Shown one piece after another: positions 15,343 to 26,170 of a stretch of 64,000 nucleotides of DNA (the stretch's first letter is position 1; each line of letters begins with the position of its first letter). A program made the position numbers and the translations under genes. Under the pieces are notes generated by a model. The model was not told the origin of the DNA and made no database searches. It saw nothing but the letters and a program-made list of their open reading frames with translations. The stretch is from contig NZ_QTSU01000001.1 in assembly GCF_003382365.1 (NCBI RefSeq), forward strand, positions 1,240,001-1,304,000. The letters are read 5' to 3'. This DNA is from Lysobacter silvisoli. Its GTDB lineage: Bacteria; Pseudomonadota; Gammaproteobacteria; Xanthomonadales; Xanthomonadaceae.

Positions 15343-15870
15343 ATGGCCAATTTCGATCTGTATTTCCCGCAACTGCTGAGCTTCGAAGGCGGCTACGTCG
15401 ACGATCCGCACGACCCCGGCGGCGCGACCAACAAGGGCATCACCCTGCGCACCTTCCAGGCCCACGCCTCGCCGTTGCTGCAGGTGGCGCCGACCCTGGC
15501 CAACCTGCAGGCGCTGACCGACGCGCAGGCCGCGACCTTGTATCGCGCGCTGTACTGGGACCCGCTGCACGGCGACCAGATCCAGCTGCAGTGCCTGGCC
15601 AACGAGTTGTTCGATTTCTACGTCAACGCCGGCGTGCACGCGATCTTCCTGCTGCAGCGCCTGCTGGGCGCGCCGGTGGCGGTGGACGGCGTGTTCGGCC
15701 ACGACACCCTGGCCGCGCTGCAGGCCAGCGACCAGCGCAGCCTGTACGCGCGCTACCGCCAGGGCCGGATCGACTACTACCGCCTGCTGGCGGCGCAGCA
15801 CCCGGTGCTGGCGCGCTTCCTCGCCGGCTGGCTGCGGCGCGCGCAGTGGTTCCCGGTCAGCGCGCCCTGA
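15343..15870 (+). CDS. Glycoside hydrolase family 108 muramidase (phage-type lysozyme)
   Basis: A 175-residue protein without signal peptide. It starts with the GH108 motif FEGGYVDDPHDPGGATNKGIT (residues 14 on), whose Glu is the catalytic acid, and has an LFDFYVNAG segment near residue 87 and a C-terminal peptidoglycan-binding helix bundle (LQRLLGAPVAVDGVFGHDTL). GH108 enzymes cleave N-acetylmuramic acid linkages; they occur as phage endolysins and in secretion-linked or predatory lysis. No holin or phage gene adjoins it. It is inserted between rarA and lolA, which are usually nearer each other, so it may be a lineage-specific addition. It converges on lolA with 9 bases between stops. Confidence 0.85.
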   Translation: MANFDLYFPQLLSFEGGYVDDPHDPGGATNKGITLRTFQAHASPLLQVAPTLANLQALTDAQAATLYRALYWDPLHGDQIQLQCLANELFDFYVNAGVHAIFLLQRLLGAPVAVDGVFGHDTLAALQASDQRSLYARYRQGRIDYYRLLAAQHPVLARFLAGWLRRAQWFPVSAP

Positions 15871-15879
15871 GCCTGGCGA

Positions 15880-16524
15880 TCAGCGCTCGCCGCCGATCAC
15901 GTCGGTGCCGGCCGGCGGGGTGAACTTGAACTGGCCGGTGGCGAAGGCGGGATTGCGGCGCCAGCCGGTGAAGGAAATCTCGGTGCGTTGGCCCAGGCTG
16001 TCGACCACCTGCATGCGCGCCAGGCCGGCGGCGTTGAAGCCGAGCTTGGCGCTGCGGAAGCCGGCCTCGGTGCCGGACTTGGGCGCCAGGCTCAGCCAGT
16101 TCAGGCCCTCGGCGGTGCCGGCCTCGCGGACCACGAACTGCGCGTCGAGCTTGGCCGGATCGATCAGCGCCGACAACGGGCTGTTCTGCTCTTCGGCGCC
16201 CTGCGGACGCACGGTGACCTGCTGCAGGTCCGGGTCGTGCACCCAGACCTTCTTGCCGTCGGCCACGATCAGCTGCGGATAGGGCTTCACGTACTCCCAG
16301 CGGAACAGACGCGGCGCGGACAGCGCGACCTTGCCGTTGGAGCTTTCCTTGCGCTTGCCGTTGGCGTCGAACACCTGCTGGGTGAACTGACCGTCCAGGC
16401 CCTTGAGGCCGCGGGTGAAGGTGTTGAGGTCGTCGCGCGCGCCGGCGGTGGCGGCGCCGGCGAACAGCGCGCCGGCGATCAGGGCGGTGCGGGCGGCATG
16501 GCGGACGGTGGCGGACAGGCTCAT
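15880..16524 (-). CDS. lolA: Outer-membrane lipoprotein carrier protein LolA
   Basis: A 214-residue periplasmic protein with a signal peptide (MSLSATVRHAARTALIAGALFAGAATAGA). The mature part shows the LolA pattern: LNTFTRGLKGLDGQFTQQVFDANG, a SAPRLFRWEYVKPYPQLIVADGKKVWVHDPDLQQVT stretch, and a C-terminal FKFTPPAGTDVIG that matches the family end. LolA ferries lipoproteins from LolCDE to LolB. The ATG at 16524 fits the signal. Upstream is a palindromic repeat region rather than ftsK directly, with a hypothetical gene in between. Confidence 0.95.
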   Translation of the reverse strand: MSLSATVRHAARTALIAGALFAGAATAGARDDLNTFTRGLKGLDGQFTQQVFDANGKRKESSNGKVALSAPRLFRWEYVKPYPQLIVADGKKVWVHDPDLQQVTVRPQGAEEQNSPLSALIDPAKLDAQFVVREAGTAEGLNWLSLAPKSGTEAGFRSAKLGFNAAGLARMQVVDSLGQRTEISFTGWRRNPAFATGQFKFTPPAGTDVIGGER

Positions 16525-16872
16525 GCGGGGGAAGGCTCCGGTACGTAGCTTTGCGGCGAGTCTGCCGCGGTGAAACTGAATAGAGCTGCACAGTATCGCC
16601 TGGATGCGAAGACGGCGTTCAGGCGGCGGTATGGCCCCGATCCACTCCCTCCCGTCATTCCGGCGAACGCCGGAACCCACTTTGATCTTCGCTCCGACTG
16701 GCGGGGCCAGAGCACAGGCAGGCGGCGATGCGATTTCGTCACACGCCCCACCCGTCGTTGCGGCGAAAGCCGGAACCCACTTTGATCTTCGCTTGCGCCA
16801 GCGGAGGTGAAGCAAAGACAAGATGGGTTACGGCTTTCGCCGAATGACGGCTTTTACCGCCGTCGCCCCGCC
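16525..16872. repeat. Intergenic region with a palindromic element
   Basis: About 350 bases without a gene. Between 16653 and 16850 lie three arms: CGTCATTCCGGCGAACGCCG-GAACCCACTTTGATCTTCGC, a second CGTCGTTGCGGCGAAAGCCG copy with the same GAACCCACTTTGATCTTCGC ending, and an inverted arm AAGATGGGTTACGGCTTTCG-CCGAATGACGG. It is related to the element at 50964-51074. Confidence 0.75.
16653..16850. repeat. REP/MITE-like palindromic element, copy 1
   Basis: Outer arms (CGTCATTCCGGCGAACGCCG... and ...CGCCGAATGACGG) are inverted relative to each other, with an extra internal forward arm. It shares the CGTCATTCCGGCGAACGCCG-GAACCCA core and the inverted ATGGGTT-CGG-TTTCGCCG end with 50964-51074. There is no coding capacity, so any movement would need a transposase in trans. 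Confidence 0.7.
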
Positions 16873-17523
16873 TTAAAAACTGCGCAAGGCGTTGCGCTTG
16901 ATCTGCGATTCGATCTGCTGCTGCGGCGATGCCTGGGCCTGCGCCGGCGCGTCCAGGCCGACGCCGGCATGCTCGTCCTGCAACTGTTCGCAGCGGCCGT
17001 CGTCGTCGCAGGCGTAGACCTGGGGCGCGGCCGCGACCAGCGAGGCGTCGCTGTCGCTGCCGACGGTGACGTAGGCGCCGCCGCGATGCGGCGTAGGCGC
17101 GGGTCCGGTCACGGCGGCCAGGCGCGGGGCGGACGCGGCTGCAGCCACATCCAGTTCGCGCACCGCAATCGGGTCGGCGGCGTCGTAACCGGCGACGGCC
17201 ATAGCGACCACCGCACGACCGGAGGTGTCAGGCTGGGGCCCGACACGCGCAGGCACTTCATCAGCGGGTTTCGCTGGCACCGGTGCGGCGGTGGCGACGG
17301 GCGCGGCGCGCGGCGGCTCCGCTGCCACGGGTGCTGCGACAGGCTCGGGCGCGGTCGCCTGCACAGGCTGCGCCGCAGGCAGGCGCTTGGCCGGATCCTG
17401 GTCGCGCAACGAAGGCACGCTGCGCCACCGCACCCACTCCTGCGCGGGCGCCGGCCGATGGACGCAGACGATCAGCAGCAGCGCCGCGGCGACGGCGCCG
17501 GTCTTGCTCGAATACCGGGCCAT
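16873..17523 (-). CDS. Hypothetical exported Ala/Pro-rich protein
   Basis: A 216-residue protein with an N-terminal hydrophobic helix (GAVAAALLLIVCVHRPAPA) that could be a signal peptide, followed by a long low-complexity Ala/Pro/Val region to about residue 110. A C-terminal part has paired cysteines (YACDDDGRCEQLQ) and a helical, Gln-rich end (SQPQQQIESQIKRNALRSF-like). No family is recognised. It lies between lolA and ftsK and reads in the same direction; the gap to ftsK is about 105 bases, so it may be co-transcribed. Confidence 0.65.
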   Translation of the reverse strand: MARYSSKTGAVAAALLLIVCVHRPAPAQEWVRWRSVPSLRDQDPAKRLPAAQPVQATAPEPVAAPVAAEPPRAAPVATAAPVPAKPADEVPARVGPQPDTSGRAVVAMAVAGYDAADPIAVRELDVAAAASAPRLAAVTGPAPTPHRGGAYVTVGSDSDASLVAAAPQVYACDDDGRCEQLQDEHAGVGLDAPAQAQASPQQQIESQIKRNALRSF

Positions 17524-17629
17524 GCGGCCACTCCCCGAGTCCGAACCGCAAGATCCCCCCGTCCCCAGCTTAAGCCGGCTTGTGTGACCGCCGCCAGCGC
17601 CGCCGGCGGCCGTCCGTCGGGGTGGCGGG

Positions 17630-19990
17630 CTACTTCGGCGGGGGCGGCGCCAGCACGCTGCGGTCGCCGTTGTGCTCGGGCGGGGAGACCACGCCGGCGG
17701 CCTCCATGGCCTCGATCAGGCGCGCGGCGCGGTTGTAGCCGATCTTGAGCCGGCGCTGCACGCCGGAGATCGAGGCGCGACGGGTCTCGGTGACGATGCG
17801 CACGGCCTCGTCGTAAAGCGGGTCGGACTCGTCCCCCGCCCCGCCGCCGCTTTCCGGCAGGCCGGTGGCGCCGACCACCACGCCGTCGCCCAGGGTCTGC
17901 ACCTCGTCCAGCACGCCCTCGATGTAGTCCGGGCCGCCGCCGACCTGCTTGAGGTGCTCGACCACGCGGTGCACTTCCTCGTCGGAAACGAAGGCGCCGT
18001 GCACGCGTTCGGGCATGGCCGTGCCCGGCGGCAGGTACAGCATGTCGCCGTGGCCGAGCAGGGTCTCGGCGCCGGACTGGTCCAGGATGGTGCGCGAGTC
18101 GATCTTGCTCGACACCTGGAACGCGATGCGGGTAGGAATGTTGGCCTTGATCAAGCCGGTGATCACGTCCACCGACGGGCGCTGGGTGGCCAGGATCAGG
18201 TGGATGCCGGCCGCACGCGCCTTTTGCGCCAGGCGCGCGATCAGCTCTTCGACCTTCTTGCCGACGATCATCATCATGTCGGCGAATTCGTCGATGAAGA
18301 TGACGATGAAGGGCAGCGTTTCCAGCGGCCGCGGCGCCTCGCCGAGCTCGGCGTTGGGCTTGAACAGCGGGTCCATCATCGGCTGGCCGGCGTCCTGCGC
18401 GTCCTTGACCTTCTTGTTGAAGCCGGCCAGGTTGCGCACGCCCACCGCGCTCATCAGCTTGTAGCGCCGCTCCATTTCGGCCACGCACCAGCGCAGGCCG
18501 TTGGCGGCCTCCTTCATGTCGGTGACCACCGGCGCCAGCAGGTGCGGAATGCCCTGGTAGACCGACAGCTCCAACATCTTGGGGTCGATCATCAGCATCC
18601 GCAGGTCCTTGGCGGAGGCCTTGTACAGCAGGCTCAGGACCATGGCGTTGACCGCCACCGACTTGCCCGAGCCGGTGGTGCCGGCCACCAGCAGGTGCGG
18701 CATGCGCGCCAGGTCGGCCACGGTGGGCCGGCCGGCGATGTCCTTGCCCAGGGCCAGGGTCAGCGGGCTGCCGGACTTGTCGTATTCCTTGGAGCGCAGC
18801 AGCTCGGACAGGAAGATCATCTCGCGCGAGGTGTTCGGCGTTTCCAGGCCGATCACCGACTTGCCCGGGATCACGTCGACCACGCGCACCGACTTCACCG
18901 ACAGGCCGCGGGCGATGTCCTTGTCCAGCGAACTGATCTGGCTGACCTTGACGCCCGGCGCCGGCTGCACCTCGAAACGGGTGATGACCGGGCCCGGATA
19001 GGCGCCGACCACCTGGGCGTCGATGCGGAAATCCTTGAGCTTGAACTCGATCTGCCGCGACAGGGTTTCCAGCGTTTCCTCGCTGTAGCCCTTGGGCTGC
19101 GGCTTGGGATCGTCCAGCAGCGCCAGCGGCGGGATGCCGGTGCCGTCGCCGGTATGGAACAGCGGGATCTGGGTCTCGCGCTTGGCGCGCTCGCTCTTTT
19201 CCACCACCGGCGCCGGCGGCGGTTCGATCTTGACCTTCTCGCGCTTGGCGCGCAGTTCCACGTCGACCTTGCGCGCTTCCTCGCGCTCCTCGCGGTAGGC
19301 GCGGGTCTGCTGCCATTCGCTGGCCTGCTGGCTGCCGCGGCGGAACAGCTTGCTCAGCAGCGGGCCCAGGGCCAGGGTCCACTGGCCGATCTTGTCCATC
19401 ACCGCCAGCCAGGAAATGCCGGTGGCCAGGGTCACCGAGATCAGCAGCAGGGCCAGCAGGAACAGGTTGCCGCCGACCGGACCGAAGCCCGAATACAGCG
19501 AACGCCCGACCAGCTGGCCGAGGATGCCGCCGCTGCCGGCGGAGAAATATTCGGCCGTGCCCAGGCGCAGGTGCAGCAGGCCGGTGGCCGAGACCAGGAA
19601 GCCGACGATGCCGACCAGGCGCAGCGCCGGCCCCAGGTCGGCGTCGCCATCGCCGTCCGCGTCCATGCCGAACAGGGCGATCCAGGCGATCGCGCCCAGC
19701 ATGACCGGCAGCAGGAAGGCGACGTAGCCGCACAGGTACAGCAGCACATCGGCGGTCCAGGCGCCCACGCGCCCGCCCAGGTTGTGCACCGGCGCGGTGA
19801 TCGAGCCCGAATGCGACCAGCCCGGGTCCGCGGGCGAGTACGACAGCAGGCTGGCCAGCAGGTACAGCAGCAACGGCGCGATCAGGATCAGCGCGATATC
19901 GCGCACCAGCCGCTGCCGGCGCGGCGAAGGCGGCGCCTTTTCCTTGGCCGGAGCGGCCTTTTTGCGGCTTGCGGAAGGAGCTTGCGCCAC
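17630..19990 (-). CDS. ftsK: DNA translocase FtsK
   Basis: A 786-residue protein with a basic N terminus, four membrane helices (about 30-55, 80-105, 120-140, 165-195), a linker, and a RecA-type motor. The motor begins at GPVITRFEV near residue 325, has Walker [11 protein letters not shown] around residue 435, the [14 protein letters not shown] Walker B and [19 protein letters not shown]. The C-terminal gamma winged helix ([11 protein letters not shown]...[21 protein letters not shown]) reads KOPS sites. FtsK couples chromosome dimer resolution to septation. The length is close to the short FtsK/SpoIIIE type, without the long Pro/Gln linker of E. coli. The start is a GTG; the upstream region holds a palindrome at 20013-20026. 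Confidence 0.95.
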   Translation of the reverse strand: MAQAPSASRKKAAPAKEKAPPSPRRQRLVRDIALILIAPLLLYLLASLLSYSPADPGWSHSGSITAPVHNLGGRVGAWTADVLLYLCGYVAFLLPVMLGAIAWIALFGMDADGDGDADLGPALRLVGIVGFLVSATGLLHLRLGTAEYFSAGSGGILGQLVGRSLYSGFGPVGGNLFLLALLLISVTLATGISWLAVMDKIGQWTLALGPLLSKLFRRGSQQASEWQQTRAYREEREEARKVDVELRAKREKVKIEPPPAPVVEKSERAKRETQIPLFHTGDGTGIPPLALLDDPKPQPKGYSEETLETLSRQIEFKLKDFRIDAQVVGAYPGPVITRFEVQPAPGVKVSQISSLDKDIARGLSVKSVRVVDVIPGKSVIGLETPNTSREMIFLSELLRSKEYDKSGSPLTLALGKDIAGRPTVADLARMPHLLVAGTTGSGKSVAVNAMVLSLLYKASAKDLRMLMIDPKMLELSVYQGIPHLLAPVVTDMKEAANGLRWCVAEMERRYKLMSAVGVRNLAGFNKKVKDAQDAGQPMMDPLFKPNAELGEAPRPLETLPFIVIFIDEFADMMMIVGKKVEELIARLAQKARAAGIHLILATQRPSVDVITGLIKANIPTRIAFQVSSKIDSRTILDQSGAETLLGHGDMLYLPPGTAMPERVHGAFVSDEEVHRVVEHLKQVGGGPDYIEGVLDEVQTLGDGVVVGATGLPESGGGAGDESDPLYDEAVRIVTETRRASISGVQRRLKIGYNRAARLIEAMEAAGVVSPPEHNGDRSVLAPPPPK

Positions 19991-20012
19991 CGTGAAGTTC
20001 TGCCTCAGCTAG

Positions 20013-20026
20013 ATAACGTTAGTTAT
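20013..20026. promoter_or_regulatory. Small palindrome upstream of ftsK
   Basis: ATAAC-GTTA-GTTAT lies 23-36 bases upstream of the ftsK GTG in an otherwise GC-rich stretch, and is followed by an AT-rich TTGAATATA. Position and symmetry suit a promoter or operator for ftsK. No known binding-site consensus is matched with confidence. Confidence 0.3.
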
Positions 20027-20203
20027 TGAATATACGCGAAAAGCCCCTGCCCCGCGCAAGCCGCCCCGGGGCTGAGCCGGGGGCTGCGTACGGGCGCCGT
20101 CGAAACGAAAACGGGCGGCCAGCGAACGGTAGCATCAAAGCCCGCGTCCGCCGCCGCCCGCCGTGCGGGACAGGGGCCGGCATCCGGCCCCGATCCGCCG
20201 TGC

Positions 20204-22485
<2,282 letters not shown>

Positions 22486-22487
22486 GC

Positions 22488-23297
22488 ATGCGCGCCGCGT
22501 TCGCGACCGTGCTGATCGCGGCCGCGGCGCTGTTGCCGTGTGCCGCGCAAGCGAGGGAGCCGGGCCTGTTCTGTCTGGACCGCGCCGAGCTGGCGACCGA
22601 GCGCGACAAGGCCAGCCCGGCGGCCCGGCAGCTGATCTACAACGAACAGTCCAGCTTCGGCGCCCTGCTGGCCGGCTATGAACGCATGCTGCAATCGGCC
22701 GAGCGCGGCGACGCGACGTCGCAGCGCCGGATCGGCGGCTATTGGGCCGCCTGCGTGCTCGCCGGCGACGGCATGAGCGCACAGAAGCAGGCCACCGCCG
22801 TGTCCTACCTGCAAGCCGCGGCCGGCAAGGGCGACACGCAGGCGCAGCGATACCTGGCGCAGTTCCACGCCCTGGGCGCCGGCGTGCCCGCCGACTACGG
22901 CCAGGCATACAAGCTGCTGGTGGACTCCGGTTATCCGCCCGACACCGCGGCCAAGACCGCGATCCGGCTCAAGCTCACGCAGTCCGCGCCGTCCGAACAG
23001 CAGGCCATGGCGGTGTTCGGCGTGGTGCTGAGCGCCATGCTCAAGGAACGTCTGGAGGCGCTGTCGGACGAAGTGGTGCGCAAGGATGCGGCCGGCCAAC
23101 TGCAGAACGTGCGCGCCACCGTGCGCACCTGCCCCAATCGCGTCGAGATCCAACAGGCCGACCCGGGCATCGATCAGCCGGCGATGCTGGCTGCGCTGCG
23201 GGCCTTGCTCCAGCGCCTGCCCAGCGAAGGGCTGCCGTGCAAGGACGACAGCGGCCAGGCGTTCGGCTTCGCCCTGCCTTTTTCCATCCAGCGCTAA
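22488..23297 (+). CDS. Secreted Sel1-like/TPR-type protein
   Basis: A 269-residue protein with a signal peptide (MRAAFATVLIAAAALLPCAAQA). The central part has Sel1-like repeats: GDATSQRRIGGYWAACVLAGDGMSAQKQATAVSYLQAAAGKGDTQAQRYLAQFHALGAGVPADYGQAYKLL in several imperfect A-x-x-x-L-G...G...D-x-x-x-A-x-x-x-L units. The C-terminal 100 residues are unfamiliar and contain two Cys (RTCPN and LPCKDD). Such proteins scaffold protein contacts in the periplasm. It starts two bases after trxB and is followed within 6 bases by a GNAT gene, so it sits in the trxB operon. Confidence 0.75.
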   Translation: MRAAFATVLIAAAALLPCAAQAREPGLFCLDRAELATERDKASPAARQLIYNEQSSFGALLAGYERMLQSAERGDATSQRRIGGYWAACVLAGDGMSAQKQATAVSYLQAAAGKGDTQAQRYLAQFHALGAGVPADYGQAYKLLVDSGYPPDTAAKTAIRLKLTQSAPSEQQAMAVFGVVLSAMLKERLEALSDEVVRKDAAGQLQNVRATVRTCPNRVEIQQADPGIDQPAMLAALRALLQRLPSEGLPCKDDSGQAFGFALPFSIQR

Positions 23298-23302
23298 TCG
23301 CC

Positions 23303-23758
23303 ATGTCCGACACCCGTTTGCAGATCCGCGACGATCGCCACGACGCGCTGTCGGACAGCGACTTCGCGGTCATCCACGGATTCCTGAGCCAGACCTATTG
23401 GGCCGGCAACATTCCGGCCGAGACCCAGCGCCGCGCGCTGGAACACTCGCTGTGTTACCGCGGCTATATCGACGGCGCACTGGTCGCGTTCGCGCGCGTG
23501 GTCAGCGACCGCGCCACCTTCGCCTATCTGGCCGACGTGTTCGTGCTGCCCGAGCAGCGCGGCCGCGGCCATGCGCGCGCGCTGGTGCGCGCGGCGATGG
23601 ACGACCCGCGCCTGCAGGGTCTGCGCCGCTGGCACCTGGTCACCCGCGACATGCAGACGCTGTACGCCGGCCTGGGCTTCGAGGCGCTGAGCCAGCCCGA
23701 GTACCACATGCAGCGCCACGACCCCGACGTCTACCGTCGCAATGACCGCAACGGCTGA
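23303..23758 (+). CDS. GNAT family N-acetyltransferase
   Basis: A 151-residue single-domain acetyltransferase. The acetyl-CoA-binding motif is VFVLPEQRGRGHARALV around residues 80-96 (Q-R-G-R-G-x-A), preceded by the strand RATFAYLADV and followed by HLVTRDMQTLYAGLGFE, the usual Y-x-x-x-G-F ending. The IHGFLSQTYWAGNIP start is typical of a GNAT subgroup of unknown substrate. It lies six bases downstream of the Sel1-like gene and its last codons overlap the next gene by 17 bases. Confidence 0.88.
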   Translation: MSDTRLQIRDDRHDALSDSDFAVIHGFLSQTYWAGNIPAETQRRALEHSLCYRGYIDGALVAFARVVSDRATFAYLADVFVLPEQRGRGHARALVRAAMDDPRLQGLRRWHLVTRDMQTLYAGLGFEALSQPEYHMQRHDPDVYRRNDRNG

Positions 23759-24908
23759 GCCGCTGACCGCACGCCTGTTGCCCGGCCTGGCGCAGATCGC
23801 GCCGGCGCAATGGGACGCGCTGCACGACGGCGGCAACCCGTTCCTGGCCCACGCCTTCCTGTCCGGCCTGGAAAGCCAGGGCTGCCTGCGCGAGGACTGG
23901 GGCTGGACTCCGCATCACCTGAGTCTGTGGCGCGGCGACGAGCTGATGGCCGCCGCCCCCGCGTATCTGAAGGACAACTCGCACGGCGAGTTCGTGTTCG
24001 ACCACGCCTGGGCGCACGCCTACGCCCAACACGGCCTGGACTACTTTCCCAAGTGGCTGTGCGCGGTGCCCTACTCGCCCGTGACCGGCCCGCGCCTGCT
24101 CGCGCGCGACGACGCGGCGCGCGCGCAGCTGATCGCGGCGATGGCCGCGCTGACCCAGCGCCAGGAGCTGTCGTCGGCGCACGTCAATTTCCACCGTGAG
24201 GACGAAGACGCGCTGTTCGGCGAGGACTGGCTGGCGCGCACGGACGTGCAGTACCACTGGCGCAACCCGGCCGGCGCCGACGGCGCGCCCACCTGGCGCA
24301 GCTTCGAGGATTTCCTCGCGGCCATGGACCACAAGCACCGCAAGAACATCCGCCAGGAGCGCGCCAAGGTCGCGCGCGCCGGCGTGCGCCTGCGTGTGAT
24401 CGAAGGCGCCGATGCGAGCGAGGCCGAGCTGGCGGCCATGCACGGCTTCTACCTGCGCACCTTCGCCGACTACGGTAACCACCCGGCGCTGACCCTGGAA
24501 TTCCTGCACCACCTGGCCCGCACCCTGTCACAGGCCCTAGTGATCGTGCTGGCCGAACGCGACGGCCGCGCCATCGCCGGCGCGCTGTGCCTGCGCGGCG
24601 GCGACACCTTGTACGGCCGCTATTGGGGCGCCAGCGAACAGGTGCCGGGCCTGCATTTCGAAACCTGCTATTACCAGGGCATCGACTACTGCCTGCGCAC
24701 GGGCCTGCGCCGTTTCGAACCCGGCGCGCAGGGCGAGCACAAACTCGCGCGCGGGTTCTTGCCGCAGGTGGTGCGCAGCCGGCATTGGGTCGCGCATGAG
24801 GGTTTCCGCGGAGCGCTGTCGGCCTGGTGCCGCGAGGAGAGCGCGTCGGTACGGCGCTACGCGCGCACGTTGGCGGGGCATAGTCCGTTCAAGGGGGGCG
24901 ACGCTTGA
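23742..24908 (+). CDS. GNAT/FemAB-like protein of the DUF482 (peptidogalycan biosynthesis) type
   Basis: A 388-residue protein with two GNAT-like halves. Diagnostic segments are NPFLAHAFLSGLE...GWTPHHL, DHAWAHAYAQHGLDYFPKWLCAVPYSPVTGPRLL, VQYHWRNP, FEDFLAAMDHKHRKNIRQERAKV and ARGFLPQVVRSRHWVAHEGF near the end. This is the pattern of DUF482/CNAT proteins, sometimes described as related to FemAB peptidoglycan-bridge transferases; the true substrate is unknown. It overlaps the GNAT gene and precedes aat after a palindromic repeat. The shared neighbourhood with aat, an aminoacyl-tRNA-using enzyme, is suggestive but not proof. Confidence 0.85.
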   Translation: MTATAEPLTARLLPGLAQIAPAQWDALHDGGNPFLAHAFLSGLESQGCLREDWGWTPHHLSLWRGDELMAAAPAYLKDNSHGEFVFDHAWAHAYAQHGLDYFPKWLCAVPYSPVTGPRLLARDDAARAQLIAAMAALTQRQELSSAHVNFHREDEDALFGEDWLARTDVQYHWRNPAGADGAPTWRSFEDFLAAMDHKHRKNIRQERAKVARAGVRLRVIEGADASEAELAAMHGFYLRTFADYGNHPALTLEFLHHLARTLSQALVIVLAERDGRAIAGALCLRGGDTLYGRYWGASEQVPGLHFETCYYQGIDYCLRTGLRRFEPGAQGEHKLARGFLPQVVRSRHWVAHEGFRGALSAWCREESASVRRYARTLAGHSPFKGGDA

Positions 24909-24914
24909 ACTGGG

Positions 24915-25025
24915 GCAACAGCAAATCCCCCCTCGCCCTCCTTTTTCAGAGGGAGAACCCGAATTGCCGCCGCCGTTGCTGTTCCCCCCCTTTGAAAAAG
25001 GGGGGCTGGGGGGATTGGCTGTTGC
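24915..25025. repeat. Long inverted repeat (BIME-like) between DUF482 gene and aat
   Basis: Two arms face each other across about 111 bases. The left arm runs GCAACAGCAAATCCCCCCTC-GCCCTCCTTTTTCAGAGGGA and the right arm ends GGGGGATTGGCTGTTGC; each arm also holds its own small hairpin (CCCCCTTTGAAAAAGGGGGG on the right). The outer 16-17 bases pair almost perfectly. It lies between two co-directional genes and could form a cruciform in DNA or a large RNA hairpin. Confidence 0.8.
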
Positions 25026-25065
25026 TCTTCCCCCACTCGCCGCTCGCTCGTCCATCATCGCCGCG

Positions 25066-25821
25066 ATGAGCCGCCTGCCCGCCCTGCTCCCCGCCGATCC
25101 CGAAGCGCCGTTCCCGCCGGCCGAGCGCGCGCTGCGCCGGCCCAACGGCCTGCTTGCGGTGGGCGGGGATCTGAGCACGGCGCGCCTGCTCAACGCCTAC
25201 CGCCACGGCGTCTTCCCCTGGTTTTCCGAAGGCGACCCGATCCTGTGGTGGACGCCGGACCCGCGCATGGTGTTCGCCACCGACGGCGTGCGCCTGTCGT
25301 CCAAGTTCCGCCGCGGCCTGCGCCGCAGCGGCTGGATCGTGCGCGCCGACACCGCCTTCGCCCAGGTGCTGGACGCCTGCGCGCAAGCGCCGCGACCCGG
25401 GCAGGACGGCACCTGGATCACCGCCGGCATGCGCCAGGCCTACCTGGACCTGCACGCGCTCGGCCATGCCCATTCGATCGAGGTCTACGACGGCCCGCGC
25501 CTGATCGGCGGCCTGTACGGCATCGCGGTGGGGCGCATGTTCTTCGGCGAGAGCATGGTGTCGCTGCAGTCCGGCGGCTCCAAGGTCGCGCTGGCCGCGC
25601 TGGCCCGGCGCCTGCACGGCTGGGACTGGCCGCTGCTCGACGCCCAGGTCGAGAACCCGCACCTGCTCAGCCTGGGCGCGCAGCGCTGGCCGCGTCCGCG
25701 CTTCCTGGCCGCGGTGACGGAACTGGCCGCGCAGCCCGAGCCCGCCGGCTCTTGGACCGCCCGCTTCGGCGATTGGCCGGCCCGGTTGCTGGCCGAATCC
25801 GAGGCGCCCGACGCCGCTTAA
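25066..25821 (+). CDS. aat: Leucyl/phenylalanyl-tRNA--protein transferase
   Basis: A 251-residue enzyme that attaches Leu or Phe from charged tRNA to N-terminal Arg or Lys residues of proteins, producing N-degrons. The family signature is complete: RPNGLLAVGGDLSTARLLNAYRHGVFPWFSEGDPILWWTPDPRMV, TWITAGMRQAYLDLH and GGLYGIAVGRMFFGESMVS. These N-degrons are recognised by ClpS for ClpAP, and both clpS and clpA lie a few kilobases downstream with infA between, as in many gammaproteobacteria. The ATG at 25066 matches the usual length. Confidence 0.96.
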   Translation: MSRLPALLPADPEAPFPPAERALRRPNGLLAVGGDLSTARLLNAYRHGVFPWFSEGDPILWWTPDPRMVFATDGVRLSSKFRRGLRRSGWIVRADTAFAQVLDACAQAPRPGQDGTWITAGMRQAYLDLHALGHAHSIEVYDGPRLIGGLYGIAVGRMFFGESMVSLQSGGSKVALAALARRLHGWDWPLLDAQVENPHLLSLGAQRWPRPRFLAAVTELAAQPEPAGSWTARFGDWPARLLAESEAPDAA

Positions 25822-25829
25822 CTTAATTT

Positions 25830-25858
25830 TTGCGCCAGCGCCCCCGGCATGGCACAAT
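25830..25858 (+). promoter_or_regulatory. Candidate sigma-70 promoter of infA with overlapping hairpin
   Basis: TTGCGC at 25830-25835 and CACAAT at 25853-25858 are separated by 17 bases, directly after the AT-rich end of aat and 50 bases before the infA start. A perfect stem CCCGGCAT (25843-25850) / ATGCCGGG (25857-25864) overlaps the -10 region and could be a weak terminator for aat or a regulatory structure. Confidence 0.45.
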
Positions 25859-25908
25859 GCCGGGCTTCGCGGGCGCGAACCGCCCGCTTTTCCTCATCCA
25901 GGGAACAC

Positions 25909-26127
25909 ATGGCAAAAGACGACGTGATCGAATTCGAGGGCACGGTGGCGGAAACCCTTCCGAACACCATGTTCCGCGTGCGCCTCGAAAACGGCCACGA
26001 GATCATCGCCCACATCTCCGGCCGCATGCGCAAGAACTACATCCGCATCCTGACCGGCGACAAGGTCAAGGTCGAAATGACCCCCTACGACCTGACCAAG
26101 GGCCGCATCACCTACCGCATGAAGTAA
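25909..26127 (+). CDS. infA: Translation initiation factor IF-1
   Basis: A 72-residue OB-fold protein with the universally conserved IF-1 sequence: [67 protein letters not shown]. It binds the A site of the 30S subunit during initiation. CAGGGAA lies ahead of the ATG. A strong terminator follows 16 bases after the stop. Its place between aat and clpA is conserved. Confidence 0.98.
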   Translation: MAKDDVIEFEGTVAETLPNTMFRVRLENGHEIIAHISGRMRKNYIRILTGDKVKVEMTPYDLTKGRITYRMK

Positions 26128-26143
26128 TCGCGGTAACCGATTG

Positions 26144-26170
26144 AAAAAAGCGGCCGCCGGCCGCTTTTTT
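26144..26170 (+). terminator. Intrinsic terminator after infA
   Basis: A perfect stem GCGGCC/GGCCGC with a three-base loop is flanked by six A on the left and six T on the right, so it should work in both directions. It lies 16 bases after the infA stop. Confidence 0.93.
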
